DNA of 64,000 nucleotides, from positions 1 through 64,000 of the forward strand of contig NZ_SOPW01000016.1 of assembly GCF_004402015.1 (NCBI RefSeq). Reading direction: 5' to 3'. Under the pieces are notes generated by a model. That model searched no databases and was not told where the DNA came from. It saw only the letters and a program-made list of their open reading frames with translations. Made by a program: the position numbers and the translations under genes. This stretch comes from Filobacillus milosensis (lineage in GTDB: Bacteria > Bacillota > Bacilli > Bacillales > Alkalibacillaceae). Every line of letters begins with the position of its first letter. Within the stretch, counting starts at the first letter, position 1. Shown here in pieces: positions 7,185 through 15,409 of this stretch.

Positions 7185-8379
7185 TACCTATGACCTCCTT
7201 AGTTTTAACTAATAATATATAACTTAGCACAACGAACACTTGGCTGACGACTATAATGGTTGCTAATGGCAAGATTGTGCTTGTTCCAAATAGGCCAACT
7301 AATGGGGCAACAGTTCCCCCAAAAATAAACTGGAACAATCCGAGCAATGCCGAAGCACTTCCCGCATTACGTTTCTGCGTTTGCATCGCTAAAGATAAGC
7401 TTGTCGGATTAATCATCCCTGTACTAGATGTAATGAAGAAAAGTCCAATTACCACTAAAACAAGTCCCCCATCAATAAGTGAAGCTGTTAGTAATGTCGC
7501 CCCACCTGTAAGAGCTACGATAAAACCAGCAACAAGTAAACGTTCTTCCTTAACATAGTCTGTTAATCTCCCGACGACTTGGCTCATTCCAATAAAACCT
7601 AGTGCATTTAATCCGAACACCATTGCATAAGTTTGCGGGGATAAAGCGAAAATATCCTGCAAAATAAATGATGAACCCGAGATATATGCGAACAGTGATG
7701 CAGCAGTAAAAGCTTGAACTAAAGCAAACCCCATATAGCGACGGTTTTGCGCTAATCGTGTAAACACACTGAAGGTAGTCTTCAAACCGCCTTCTGAACG
7801 TTCTTCATGAGGCAATGTTTCTTTTAATTTAAATATAGCCAGAAAAACTAGTAAAAGACCTACTACAGAAAGAATCGTAAATAAACCTCTCCAGCTGGTG
7901 AAAAGTAAAATCTGTCCACCTAGCATAGGCGCTAAAATTGGCGCGAGCCCCATAACTAAAATCAGTAATGAGAACATTTTGGTCATCTCAGAACCATCAT
8001 ATAAATCTCGAATGATTGACCTGGAAATGACAATCCCGCCAGCTCCAGAAAACCCTTGCGCAAAACGAGCAAGTATCAACACCCAAATATTTGGGGCAAT
8101 CGCACAAATAATAGAAGCAATAACATATATCATAATGGCAATGACGAGCGGTTTTTTTCTTCCAAATATATCACTTAATGCGCCGATTGTCAGTTGCCCA
8201 AAGGCAATGCCGACCAGACTCGCGGTTAAACTAAGCTGTGTTAGGGATGTTGTTGTTCCCAAATCTTCTGCTAAAGATGGGAAAGCTGGTAAATATAAAT
8301 CTATCGTTAAAGGTACAAGTGCTGTTAATGCACCTAACATTAAAAGTAGTTTCCATCGTTCCATTCTTGATTGTGACAA
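7174..8379 (-). CDS. MFS multidrug exporter, Bcr/CflA type
   Basis: A 401-residue integral membrane protein with twelve predicted helices. The Bcr/CflA signature is visible: VPLTIDLYLPAFPSLAEDL in helix 1, GALSDIFGRKKPLV between helices 2 and 3 (MFS motif A) and a SRSIIRDLYDG loop. Such proteins use proton antiport to expel drugs such as bicyclomycin or sulfonamides; the substrate here is unknown. TTG 8379 gives the better spacing from AAGGAGAGG than GTG 8388. The redox gene downstream overlaps its stop. It is divergent from the ABC cluster at 8536, so both promoters share about 150 bp. Confidence 0.88.
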   Translation of the reverse strand: MSQSRMERWKLLLMLGALTALVPLTIDLYLPAFPSLAEDLGTTTSLTQLSLTASLVGIAFGQLTIGALSDIFGRKKPLVIAIMIYVIASIICAIAPNIWVLILARFAQGFSGAGGIVISRSIIRDLYDGSEMTKMFSLLILVMGLAPILAPMLGGQILLFTSWRGLFTILSVVGLLLVFLAIFKLKETLPHEERSEGGLKTTFSVFTRLAQNRRYMGFALVQAFTAASLFAYISGSSFILQDIFALSPQTYAMVFGLNALGFIGMSQVVGRLTDYVKEERLLVAGFIVALTGGATLLTASLIDGGLVLVVIGLFFITSSTGMINPTSLSLAMQTQKRNAGSASALLGLFQFIFGGTVAPLVGLFGTSTILPLATIIVVSQVFVVLSYILLVKTKEVIGSES

Positions 8380-8460
8380 AAATAACACCTCTCCTTAATA
8401 TTCACATAAACCATGCTATAGCAACAAAAACAAAAATAAAAGTAAGTTGATTAAAATTTG

Positions 8461-8498
8461 TTGACAGTGTGTATATGAAGTGTATATACTGTGTATAT
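8461..8498 (+). promoter_or_regulatory. Sigma-A promoter overlapped by GTGTATAT operator repeats
   Basis: TTGACA at 8461-8466 and TATACT at 8485-8490, spacer 18. GTGTATAT occurs at 8469, 8480 and 8491, exactly 11 bp apart, covering the spacer and -10. The near-palindrome AGTGTATATACT (8479-8490) lies in the middle. These repeats are the likely operator of the GntR/YtrA protein encoded downstream. Confidence 0.7.
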
Positions 8499-8535
8499 AG
8501 ATATAAACAGTATAACAGTTGGGAGGCTTTTAAAT

Positions 8536-9264
8536 ATGAACAGTTGGAAAACAGCCAAGGATTTAGCTTTTTTCGAAATAAAAAATTCTTGGTTGCATCG
8601 ACTTCTTCTTCTTTCACTAAGTGGTGGCATCATGTTAATCATTACCCTTGGAGCATTTCAACATTACTTTGAAAACAGCACGATGGGGATTGATATATTT
8701 TTCATCTTAATAATTTTCTACAGTTATGCTTGGGCGGTACCTAAACCCTTTCAATATCAGAAGATTAGTGATGAAAACTATGCTTCACCTGTCTTCATTT
8801 TTTTACATCAATTAGCAATTAAAAATGAAGTGTTAATTAAAAGTCGGTTTATCATATTTTTCACGATGATATTACCGTATTTAATTATTTTTATCAGTTT
8901 ACTTTATATATCTCCTCAGTTAAGAGGTATTTTAGATGTCACTTCATTTATCTCATTTGTCATCTTATGGGTAAGTGTTGGTCTAGCATTTGGTGCTGTT
9001 TTTCCAGCATCAGATTTAGGCGATGTGAATGTAACAACAGAGAAACTTCTACTATATATATTTCTTTTAATAATCGGAGTTGGCGTAGTTTTCGCTTTCG
9101 CTTACGCACTATATGGTAATGGAATTATTCATTTTACAACCTACTTGGCAGCTCAATGGCCACTACTTACCGCCATTGGTTCAATTTTAACGGCTATTGT
9201 ATCAGTATTATTTTGGTGGAAACATGCGCTAAAAAAGATTCAAGTCATAGACTTTTTAAATTAA
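8536..9264 (+). CDS. Membrane protein of GntR-linked ABC cluster (possible permease)
   Basis: A 242-residue protein with about six hydrophobic segments (near 20-42, 50-65, 95-120, 128-150, 170-195, 205-230) and no recognisable enzyme motif. It is the first gene of an operon with a YtrA-type repressor and an ABC ATPase, so it is the probable membrane partner of that ATPase. This resembles the ytr/yhc-type loci of Bacillus that respond to cell-wall antibiotics. ATG 8536 follows TTGGGAGGC. The first residues SWKTAKDLAFFEIKNSW are amphipathic, as in ABC-2 permeases. Function is inferred from context only. Confidence 0.7.
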   Translation: MNSWKTAKDLAFFEIKNSWLHRLLLLSLSGGIMLIITLGAFQHYFENSTMGIDIFFILIIFYSYAWAVPKPFQYQKISDENYASPVFIFLHQLAIKNEVLIKSRFIIFFTMILPYLIIFISLLYISPQLRGILDVTSFISFVILWVSVGLAFGAVFPASDLGDVNVTTEKLLLYIFLLIIGVGVVFAFAYALYGNGIIHFTTYLAAQWPLLTAIGSILTAIVSVLFWWKHALKKIQVIDFLN

Positions 9265-9281
9265 TTGGAGGGAGTATTTGA

Positions 9282-9671
9282 ATGGAACTTCCAATCAAGA
9301 TTTCACAACAATCAAGAGAACCCATCTATCATCAGATTGAAAACCAGATAAAAGCACTAATCGCTAGTGGACAGTTACAAACTGGTTCCCCCCTCCCTTC
9401 CATCCGTGCGTTATCAAAAGATCTGGAGGTGAGTGTCATTACCACAAGACGTGCTTATCAAGACCTGGAGTATCAAGGATTTATTCAAACCTTACAAGGA
9501 AAAGGGACGTTTGTTGCTGATATCAACCCTGCACTTAAACAGGAAATGAAACACGACTCTGTATCTCAAGCATTATCTCAAGCAATAGATACCGCGGTTC
9601 AACATAACTACTCTAAAAAACAAATAAAAGAGTTATTCCAATCTCTTTTAGACTCAAGGGGGGATTTGTGA
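9282..9671 (+). CDS. GntR-family repressor, YtrA subfamily
   Basis: A 129-residue regulator. Residues 10-75 form a GntR winged helix (PIYHQIENQIKALIASGQLQ, then PSIRALSKDLEVSVITTRRA and GFIQTLQGKGTFVA). The C-terminal tail is short and helical rather than a ligand domain, which defines the YtrA subgroup. These proteins usually repress their own ABC transporter operon and are relieved by cell-envelope stress. It is encoded in the operon it should control. Its TGA overlaps the ATG of the ATPase gene (TGATG), indicating translational coupling. Confidence 0.9.
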   Translation: MELPIKISQQSREPIYHQIENQIKALIASGQLQTGSPLPSIRALSKDLEVSVITTRRAYQDLEYQGFIQTLQGKGTFVADINPALKQEMKHDSVSQALSQAIDTAVQHNYSKKQIKELFQSLLDSRGDL

Positions 9672-10522
9672 TGAATTCAGTGATTGAACTTAACAATGTT
9701 TCAAAAACAATTGATGAATTTGAATTAGGTCCATTAAACATGGCCATAGAACCAGGCCTAATTACAGCAGTTGTAGGTAGCAATGGGGCGGGTAAAAGTA
9801 CATTTATAAAAATGTTGATGAACTTAGTGAAACCTAATAACGGTCAAATTCGTATGTTAAGCGAGGATATTCAAAACAATGAGCATTGGAAAGACCAAGT
9901 TGCATATTTGCCTCAACGCTTTACAGGTTATGATCCATATACAGGTAAACAGCTAAAAGTACTGATTTCTAATTTCTATCCAACTTGGGATGACCATTTA
10001 TTTGAAGAGATTGTTGAGGCATTCGATGTCAATCTATCTAAAAAATTTAGTAAGCTATCACAAGGGATGCAGCAAAAACTAGCCTTATCATTAACGATCG
10101 CTAGAAACACAGATATCATGATTCTTGATGAACCAACATCCGATATGGATATCCCGTCCAAACAAAAATTAATGGCTATCCTCGTTGAATGGATGGAGCG
10201 AGGCAATCGCTCACTAATTTTTGCAAGTCACCAAACGGATGAAATACGCAAGTTAGCTGATACTATCGCAATCATCCAAGACGGTCAGATGCTTGGTCAT
10301 TTTGAAAAAGAAGAACTGTCACAAGCTTATACTCAATATTGGATCACAGAACCTTTGCCTGAAGAACCATTACCAGGTGAGAAAAAGCGAAAAAATTCTC
10401 GCACGATCATTACTGATAACGAAATAGAATTAGAACTTCAATTAAGTCAACATCAACTCGAGTGGTCTCATAAAGAGAAATTAGATATAGAAGAGGCTAT
10501 TACTCTGATGTTAACGATATAA
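9671..10522 (+). CDS. ABC transporter ATPase of the YtrA-controlled operon
   Basis: A 283-residue nucleotide-binding subunit. Walker A GSNGAGKST is near residues 35-43, the Q-loop is in YLPQRFTGYDPYTG, the signature is LSQGMQQK, Walker B is IMILDEPTSDMD and the switch His is in FASHQT. A 60-residue charged C-terminal extension (PLPEEPLPGEKKRKNSR) goes beyond the core fold. It should energise the membrane protein at 8536. ATG 9671 was chosen over the GTG three bases earlier because of spacing to the G-rich ribosome binding site. Confidence 0.9.
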   Translation: MNSVIELNNVSKTIDEFELGPLNMAIEPGLITAVVGSNGAGKSTFIKMLMNLVKPNNGQIRMLSEDIQNNEHWKDQVAYLPQRFTGYDPYTGKQLKVLISNFYPTWDDHLFEEIVEAFDVNLSKKFSKLSQGMQQKLALSLTIARNTDIMILDEPTSDMDIPSKQKLMAILVEWMERGNRSLIFASHQTDEIRKLADTIAIIQDGQMLGHFEKEELSQAYTQYWITEPLPEEPLPGEKKRKNSRTIITDNEIELELQLSQHQLEWSHKEKLDIEEAITLMLTI

Positions 10523-10544
10523 AAAAACTAAGGGAGAGAGAGTA

Positions 10545-11477
10545 TTGAAGAAAGTCTTAAGCGTAGAGAACTTACAGAAGTCGTTTAAGAACACTAAGGT
10601 GCTGAAAAATATATCATTTGATGTGCACCAAGGTGAGATCATGGCCATTTTAGGTCCAAACGGCGCGGGTAAGTCAACAACCATTAGAAACATTATGGGT
10701 ATTATGTATCCGGATGAAGGAAGTGTAACCTTCCACAATCATGAAGGAAAAGAAATCCCACGTCACAAAATCGGCTATTTACCAGAGGAACGTGGCCTAT
10801 ATAAAAATGTAAAGGTCATGGATGTTTTACTTTATTTTGCAAGTTTAAAAGAATATCCGAAAGAGAAGGCCAAACAGCGTGCACTCGTTTTCTTAGAAAA
10901 ACTAGGATTAAAAGGTAAGGAGTACGCTTCTGTAGAAGAGCTTTCAAAAGGTATGGGACAGAAAGTGCAATTCATCGGTTCAATTATTCATGAACCTGAA
11001 CTTCTTATTTTAGATGAACCATTCTCTGGTCTAGATCCGGTCAGCCAGGAGATTTTCAGAGACGAAATTAAAGAGCTTGCGAAAAATGGCACAGCTATTT
11101 TATTAAGTTCACACCAGATGAACCTGGTAGAGTCTATGTGTGATCGCTTATTCATGATTAACCGTGGAGAAAAAGTAATTTACGGTTCGATGGATGATGT
11201 AAAAACAGAATATGCGAACTTCAAATGTACAATTCGTGGTAAAAATGAAACAGCTGCACTTGAGCGTATCCCCGAAGTCACGCGTGTTGACCAAAGTGAT
11301 GATATTTCAATTCTATATTTAACTCAAGATGTTGAAGTGACTAGCTGGTTAAAACAATTGCCAAACGACATAGACGTACAAGAATTATCAGTAGACCGTG
11401 TATCCTTACACGAAATATTTGTTGATATTGCAACAGATCGAAATCTAGCAGAGGAAGTGGGTGAAGCTCATGCGTAA
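10545..11477 (+). CDS. yhaQ: ABC transporter ATPase, YhaQ/NatA-like
   Basis: A 310-residue ATPase. Walker A GPNGAGKST is near 38-46, the signature is ELSKGMGQKVQF, Walker B is LLILDEPFSGLD, the H-loop is LSSHQMN and the C-terminus carries an extended regulatory-type region (DUF4162-like, about 215-300). It pairs with the permease encoded next, which is NatB/YhaP-like. B. subtilis YhaQP is described as a sodium-efflux-type ABC system, which would suit a salt-adapted organism. The substrate is inferred. Starts at TTG with GGGAGAGAGAG upstream. It lies 22 bp after the previous ATPase, so the two ABC systems may share transcripts. Confidence 0.82.
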   Translation: MKKVLSVENLQKSFKNTKVLKNISFDVHQGEIMAILGPNGAGKSTTIRNIMGIMYPDEGSVTFHNHEGKEIPRHKIGYLPEERGLYKNVKVMDVLLYFASLKEYPKEKAKQRALVFLEKLGLKGKEYASVEELSKGMGQKVQFIGSIIHEPELLILDEPFSGLDPVSQEIFRDEIKELAKNGTAILLSSHQMNLVESMCDRLFMINRGEKVIYGSMDDVKTEYANFKCTIRGKNETAALERIPEVTRVDQSDDISILYLTQDVEVTSWLKQLPNDIDVQELSVDRVSLHEIFVDIATDRNLAEEVGEAHA

Positions 11478-12711
11478 TAGCATGAAAGTGGCCAAGTGGG
11501 AATTTAAAAGAAATATACGCAACAAATCATTTATTATATCTCTATTTTTAACACCCGTTCTTTTCATTTTATTTTCTACGGCACCTACTTTACTCAGTAA
11601 CCTCAGTGAAGATGAAGAAGCAGGAACAACGGTTTATTTAAATGATCAATTAGGTGTTTATGAAGCGATTGAACCGATGATTGAAAATGAAGATTTTGTT
11701 GACTGGAATGTTGTTGAGACGTCTGATCAACCTAAAGCGATGCAAAGTCAATTAAAAGAACAAGAAGACGCCGCCTACGTTTTAATCAATGAAGAATCTC
11801 TTAAATCAGGTTTGGTCACCTTTATGATTGGTGACGATTTAGATAAAGGTTTCGAAAATGAACTACAAGTGTTCCAACAACCATTGAAACAAATGCAGTT
11901 ACAACAAGCTGGTCTATCGCAAGACCAAATGCAACTCGTGAACACGCCAATTCAGTACGAACTTGCAGAAGTTGAAACAGCTGCTGGTGATAAAAGCACT
12001 GAAGAAGCAATGGGGGGCTTCCCCTATGAATCAGCGATCCCTGGAATCTTTGCAGGTTTAGTTTTATTCTCTATTGTCATTTCGGGTATGATGATTTTCC
12101 AAAGTGCTTCACAGGAGAAGAAAGACAAAGTGGCAGAAATTATTCTATCTTCAGTGACTGCCGGAGAATTAATGCAAGGTAAAATCTTAGGTTACTTTAC
12201 TCTAGGAATCTTACAAGTTGGTGTTTGGATTACGCTAGCGCTACCTATTGCTCTATGGAAGCTGGAAGACGTTCCTGTGTTAGAATACTTGTTTGTTCCT
12301 GAAACAGCACTCCTTACATTTATCGCGGTTTTAGGTTATCTATTATTCGCATCACTATTTGTTGGGTTAGGTGCTACAGTGGAAGATTACACGACGAGCG
12401 GTAACTTCCAAGGAATGGTAATGATGCTTCCGTTCCTACCATTTGTATTAATTGCACCTATTTTCAGTAACCCAAGCGGCATCGTTGCTCAAGTAGCATC
12501 ATTCGTACCATTTACGGCACCGGGAGTATTAATTATGAGACTCTCTGTCCTGGACGAGTGGCCTTGGGTTGAGATTTTAATTGCTATTGTTGTTTTACTT
12601 GCAAGCATTTGGATTTTCATGAAGCTTGCGGGCAAGATCTTCCAAATCGGTATTTTAATATATGGCAAAAACGCAACACCACAAGAAATTTGGAAATGGT
12701 TAAAAGCATAA
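11470..12711 (+). CDS. yhaP: ABC-2 permease, YhaP/NatB-like
   Basis: A 413-residue permease. One N-terminal helix (FIISLFLTPVLFILFSTAPT) is followed by a large extracytoplasmic domain of about 130 residues, then a bundle of five or six helices beginning PGIFAGLVLFSIVISGMMIF and containing the conserved EKKDKVAEIILSSVTAGELM coupling region. It forms the channel for the YhaQ-like ATPase. ATG 11470 overlaps the end of the ATPase gene by eight bases. GTG 11461 with AGAGG six bases upstream is an alternative start adding three residues. Confidence 0.85.
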   Translation: MRNSMKVAKWEFKRNIRNKSFIISLFLTPVLFILFSTAPTLLSNLSEDEEAGTTVYLNDQLGVYEAIEPMIENEDFVDWNVVETSDQPKAMQSQLKEQEDAAYVLINEESLKSGLVTFMIGDDLDKGFENELQVFQQPLKQMQLQQAGLSQDQMQLVNTPIQYELAEVETAAGDKSTEEAMGGFPYESAIPGIFAGLVLFSIVISGMMIFQSASQEKKDKVAEIILSSVTAGELMQGKILGYFTLGILQVGVWITLALPIALWKLEDVPVLEYLFVPETALLTFIAVLGYLLFASLFVGLGATVEDYTTSGNFQGMVMMLPFLPFVLIAPIFSNPSGIVAQVASFVPFTAPGVLIMRLSVLDEWPWVEILIAIVVLLASIWIFMKLAGKIFQIGILIYGKNATPQEIWKWLKA

Positions 12712-12717
12712 GAAATA

Positions 12718-12748
12718 AGGGTCTGGCATCTGTCAGACCCTATTTTTA
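12718..12748 (+). terminator. Terminator of the ABC operon
   Basis: Perfect seven-pair stem GGGTCTG / CAGACCC followed by TATTTTT. Confidence 0.88.
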
Positions 12749-12759
12749 TCAACCAGAGC

Positions 12760-12836
12760 ATAGAACTTATTATTGCACTACAAGAAAAACTTTGACCTCT
12801 ATGAGAACTTAGCCCCTCTCTATGAAGAAAACTCAG
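12760..12836. repeat. Phased word array CTCTATGAGAACTT (array H)
   Basis: Cores beginning at G 12763, 12784, 12805 and 12827 (GAACTT, GAAAAACTT, GAACTT, GAAAACT), spaced 21, 21 and 22 bp. The best unit, CTCTATGAGAACTTAGCCC, closely matches the words of array D at 35739-35829. It sits between the ABC terminator and the stop of the lipoprotein gene. Confidence 0.6.
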
Positions 12837-12851
12837 CTTATCTTCAAACCC

Positions 12852-13403
12852 TTAAAACAAACCTTCATCTGTCACTTTAAATTGGACCTCAGTTTCGATT
12901 TTATATTCAACTCCATTATAGCTAAAATCAGCATACCCTTGAATTTTATAAAAACCTTTTGGGAAATCACCATCTGTTACTTGATGAATAAAGTTGATGT
13001 ATTCCTCGGGGTCTGACATAGAAAAACCACCTGATCCAGTGTACTCTTTTCGAATAGGCTCACCTCGTTTTAAGGTCGTTGAGAGCTGAGGATCATTCGT
13101 CGCATAACCCATCTCATAACCTCGAGTCACTTCTTTAGCAGGGAAATATAATGGTGTTGCACCATGTACAATTTCTACAAATTCTTGATCCCCATCGTAT
13201 TCTAATTCTGCGTATACCTTCACGTCTTTACCATCTTCATATTCTGCCTGTTCCGTCACTAAACGATAGATAAAGTCTCCATCTCGAACTTCACTTGAAG
13301 TATCAGTCACTTCATGTTTGTTAAGCTCCTTGTCAGAAGGCGCACCGGTTGACTTACAGGCAACAAGCAACCCTAACAAAACTAATAACCAAACTTTTTT
13401 CAC
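12852..13403 (-). CDS. Lipoprotein of unknown function
   Basis: From GTG 13403 (GAGG eight bases upstream) the protein is 183 residues with a lipoprotein signal, KKVWLLVLLGLLVACKS; LVAC is the lipobox and Cys16 the acylation site. The mature part is acidic and predicted mostly beta: YRLVTEQAEYEDGKDVKVYA followed by ELEYDG, a pattern of an Ig-like or BsuPI-like extracellular sandwich. It would be anchored on the outer face of the membrane. Function unknown. Upstream in-frame ATG and GTG overlap the ribosome binding site. The start is divergent from the gene at 13520. Confidence 0.8.
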   Translation of the reverse strand: MKKVWLLVLLGLLVACKSTGAPSDKELNKHEVTDTSSEVRDGDFIYRLVTEQAEYEDGKDVKVYAELEYDGDQEFVEIVHGATPLYFPAKEVTRGYEMGYATNDPQLSTTLKRGEPIRKEYTGSGGFSMSDPEEYINFIHQVTDGDFPKGFYKIQGYADFSYNGVEYKIETEVQFKVTDEGLF

Positions 13404-13519
13404 GTCCATCACCTCTAAACTATTAGACGGTAATTTAAAAATATTGTTTCAAATCATGCACTTTTTTGGGTGAATACCTATATCTTGTAGTATACGACTA
13501 TGAAGATGAGGTGTTTAAC

Positions 13520-14278
13520 ATGGGAGACCCAATCGTAACGGGGACTTGCACGGCTGATACGGTTTCGGTTCACATTGACTTGTTTCGATACCCAGTTCGA
13601 TACATTAAGGTTTACTCAGGTGGGAATTTAGTAGGTACGTTTCACCCGATGTCGGATTTTCATTTACGTAATGAAGAAGGCAAACCTATTAAAGTGGTTT
13701 TAGTTTTTGCTGATGGTGATAAACACGAAACGATGATCATTGGGAACAAAAATAGAAAAAGCGAACGCATGCTAGACTTTCAACCAGGAGACATTCTGGT
13801 AGCCAGTGATAATTTTGGAGACTTTCCTCCACCCGGCTATATGGGGCACTCTGCAATGGTCTTAGATGGCCGACATATTATAGAAGCAACCACATCCATG
13901 CCTCAGGTTCGAACATCAACTATACAGGAATTCATTGATATTCATCCGAAATTTATGCAGTTACGTTGCCTCGACCGTTATGCCGCTCATAATGCAGTGG
14001 ATTTCGCTTATGAGTTTTTACAAACTTACGATGATCATCTTAAAAAAGGTGAAAATATGGCACCATTTTCATTCAGTCCACTTGTGTCATTAGATGATCC
14101 TTATAATTCAATTTATTGTTCTAAACTCGTTTGGCTTTGCTATTACTACGGAGCTGGCATGAATTTAGAAAATGATTATTTCCTTTATTCACCAGAAGAT
14201 TTATCGACGCTAGAAAATGACAATCGATTTATGGTTATTTATAAGCATCCTGAATTTCAATTTAAATTGAATACTTAA
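13520..14278 (+). CDS. Permuted NlpC/P60 (YiiX-type) papain-fold protein
   Basis: A 252-residue protein with no signal peptide. Residues 1-80 are a beta-rich N-domain (HIDLFRYPVRYIKVYSGGNL). Residues 90-240 match circularly permuted NlpC/P60 enzymes: QPGDILVASDNFG, then MGHSAMVLDGRHIIEATTSM with the catalytic His first, and YNSIYCSKLVWLCYYYGAG with the catalytic Cys second. Known members act on amide or thioester bonds of peptidoglycan or lipids. ATG 13520 with GAGGTG seven bases upstream is preferred over an upstream in-frame GTG. Substrate unknown. Confidence 0.78.
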   Translation: MGDPIVTGTCTADTVSVHIDLFRYPVRYIKVYSGGNLVGTFHPMSDFHLRNEEGKPIKVVLVFADGDKHETMIIGNKNRKSERMLDFQPGDILVASDNFGDFPPPGYMGHSAMVLDGRHIIEATTSMPQVRTSTIQEFIDIHPKFMQLRCLDRYAAHNAVDFAYEFLQTYDDHLKKGENMAPFSFSPLVSLDDPYNSIYCSKLVWLCYYYGAGMNLENDYFLYSPEDLSTLENDNRFMVIYKHPEFQFKLNT

Positions 14279-14327
14279 AGGGTTACTTATTTAGTTTAAT
14301 AATTCCTTAAACTTACTGGGATAATGA

Positions 14328-14386
14328 CTCCTGTTAAGCAGACAGTTTAATGAATAATAACTGTTGCTTAAAGGGAGCATTTTTTT
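14328..14386 (+). terminator. Long terminator hairpin after the NlpC/P60-like gene
   Basis: Interrupted stem CTCC..TTAAGCA.ACAGTT / AACTGT.GCTTAA..GGAG followed by CATTTTTTTG. Confidence 0.65.
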
Positions 14387-14539
14387 GCCCATTTTTCCAT
14401 TATTTATTACCAAAATATGGACCAACTATTTGCATCCAAAAATATTTTATAATAATTAGTTATTTTAATATCCTTAAAAACGGATATTTTTAGACGATAT
14501 AATTGTTATGCATTTTTTTAAAAAAAGGAGAGTTATATT

Positions 14540-15397
14540 TTGCAGAAAGAAGTTGAAGTACATCACCCACTTATACAAGCATTCGTTAGAGTTGGCCCAC
14601 TATTACAGTCACTTATTAACGCTGATGTTACTATTGGAGTTTACGACACTGAAAAGTTAATTATTAATTTTCCAGCAAAAAACTTCTCTTTAAACGTCTC
14701 GCCTGGCGACCCTTTAGTTGAGGGAGATATCGTTGCGAACGCCATTAAAGAGAACAAAAACCAAGCCGCAACTGTACCACCAGAGTTATTTGGCGTCCAT
14801 TTAATTGCAAGAGCCATTCCTTTACATAATGAAGATGGAGATGTCATTGGTGGAATCGGCGTTGGACAAAGCATAACAGACGCTCAGCAACTAAATGAGA
14901 CTTCTTCAAGTCTATCAACTGTAGTAAATGACGTCACACATACAATCCAAAATATGTCACAGTCAATTACAGACCTTGCAGGCAACATCACTCTAGTTTC
15001 AGATAAGGCTGGACTTGTTAAGGAAAATGCTGTAACGATTGAGAACATGTCCAATGTTGTTAAAGATATTGCAGAGCAAAGCAATTTACTTGGTCTAAAT
15101 GCTGCGATTGAGTCAGCCCGTGCAGGTGAACATGGAAAGGGGTTTTCAGTTGTAGCAGATGAAATTAGAAAAATGGCTAATACTTCTAAAGATAAAGTCT
15201 CGGAAATCCATGATATTACAAATCAAATTAAGAGCGCAATTGGCGATTTGAATGAGCATATTCAAAATGTCAACATGCAATCAGATTCTCAATCGGCTGC
15301 AATTGAAGAATTATCTGCAACAATGGAAGAAGTAAATTCAAGTGTAAAAATTCTAGCAGGTCTGGCTAAAAAAAACGTAGAAGTCAACGAAAAATAG
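14540..15397 (+). CDS. yfmS: Soluble chemoreceptor, YfmS-like
   Basis: A 285-residue methyl-accepting chemotaxis protein without transmembrane segments. Residues 1-110 are a PAS-like sensory domain (ending [16 protein letters not shown]). The C-terminal part is the receptor signalling hairpin, whose tip [20 protein letters not shown] is diagnostic for CheA/CheW binding. Length and domain order match B. subtilis YfmS. It is followed after 12 bp by a YfmT-like aldehyde dehydrogenase, as in B. subtilis, suggesting sensing of the aldehyde the enzyme oxidises. Starts at TTG with AAAGGAGAG nine bases upstream. Confidence 0.88.
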   Translation: MQKEVEVHHPLIQAFVRVGPLLQSLINADVTIGVYDTEKLIINFPAKNFSLNVSPGDPLVEGDIVANAIKENKNQAATVPPELFGVHLIARAIPLHNEDGDVIGGIGVGQSITDAQQLNETSSSLSTVVNDVTHTIQNMSQSITDLAGNITLVSDKAGLVKENAVTIENMSNVVKDIAEQSNLLGLNAAIESARAGEHGKGFSVVADEIRKMANTSKDKVSEIHDITNQIKSAIGDLNEHIQNVNMQSDSQSAAIEELSATMEEVNSSVKILAGLAKKNVEVNEK

Positions 15398-15409
15398 GAG
15401 GCATATTAA

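Noticed and set aside
7898-8398. 166-codon plus-strand frame opposite the MFS exporter
   Set aside because: Antisense shadow of a clearly conserved membrane protein; no ribosome binding site and no family resemblance.
9669-9671. General reassignment of TGA to an amino acid in this organism
   Set aside because: TGA is used as a normal stop by the GntR gene here and by the FtsZ-like gene at 63892, and Trp is encoded by TGG throughout.
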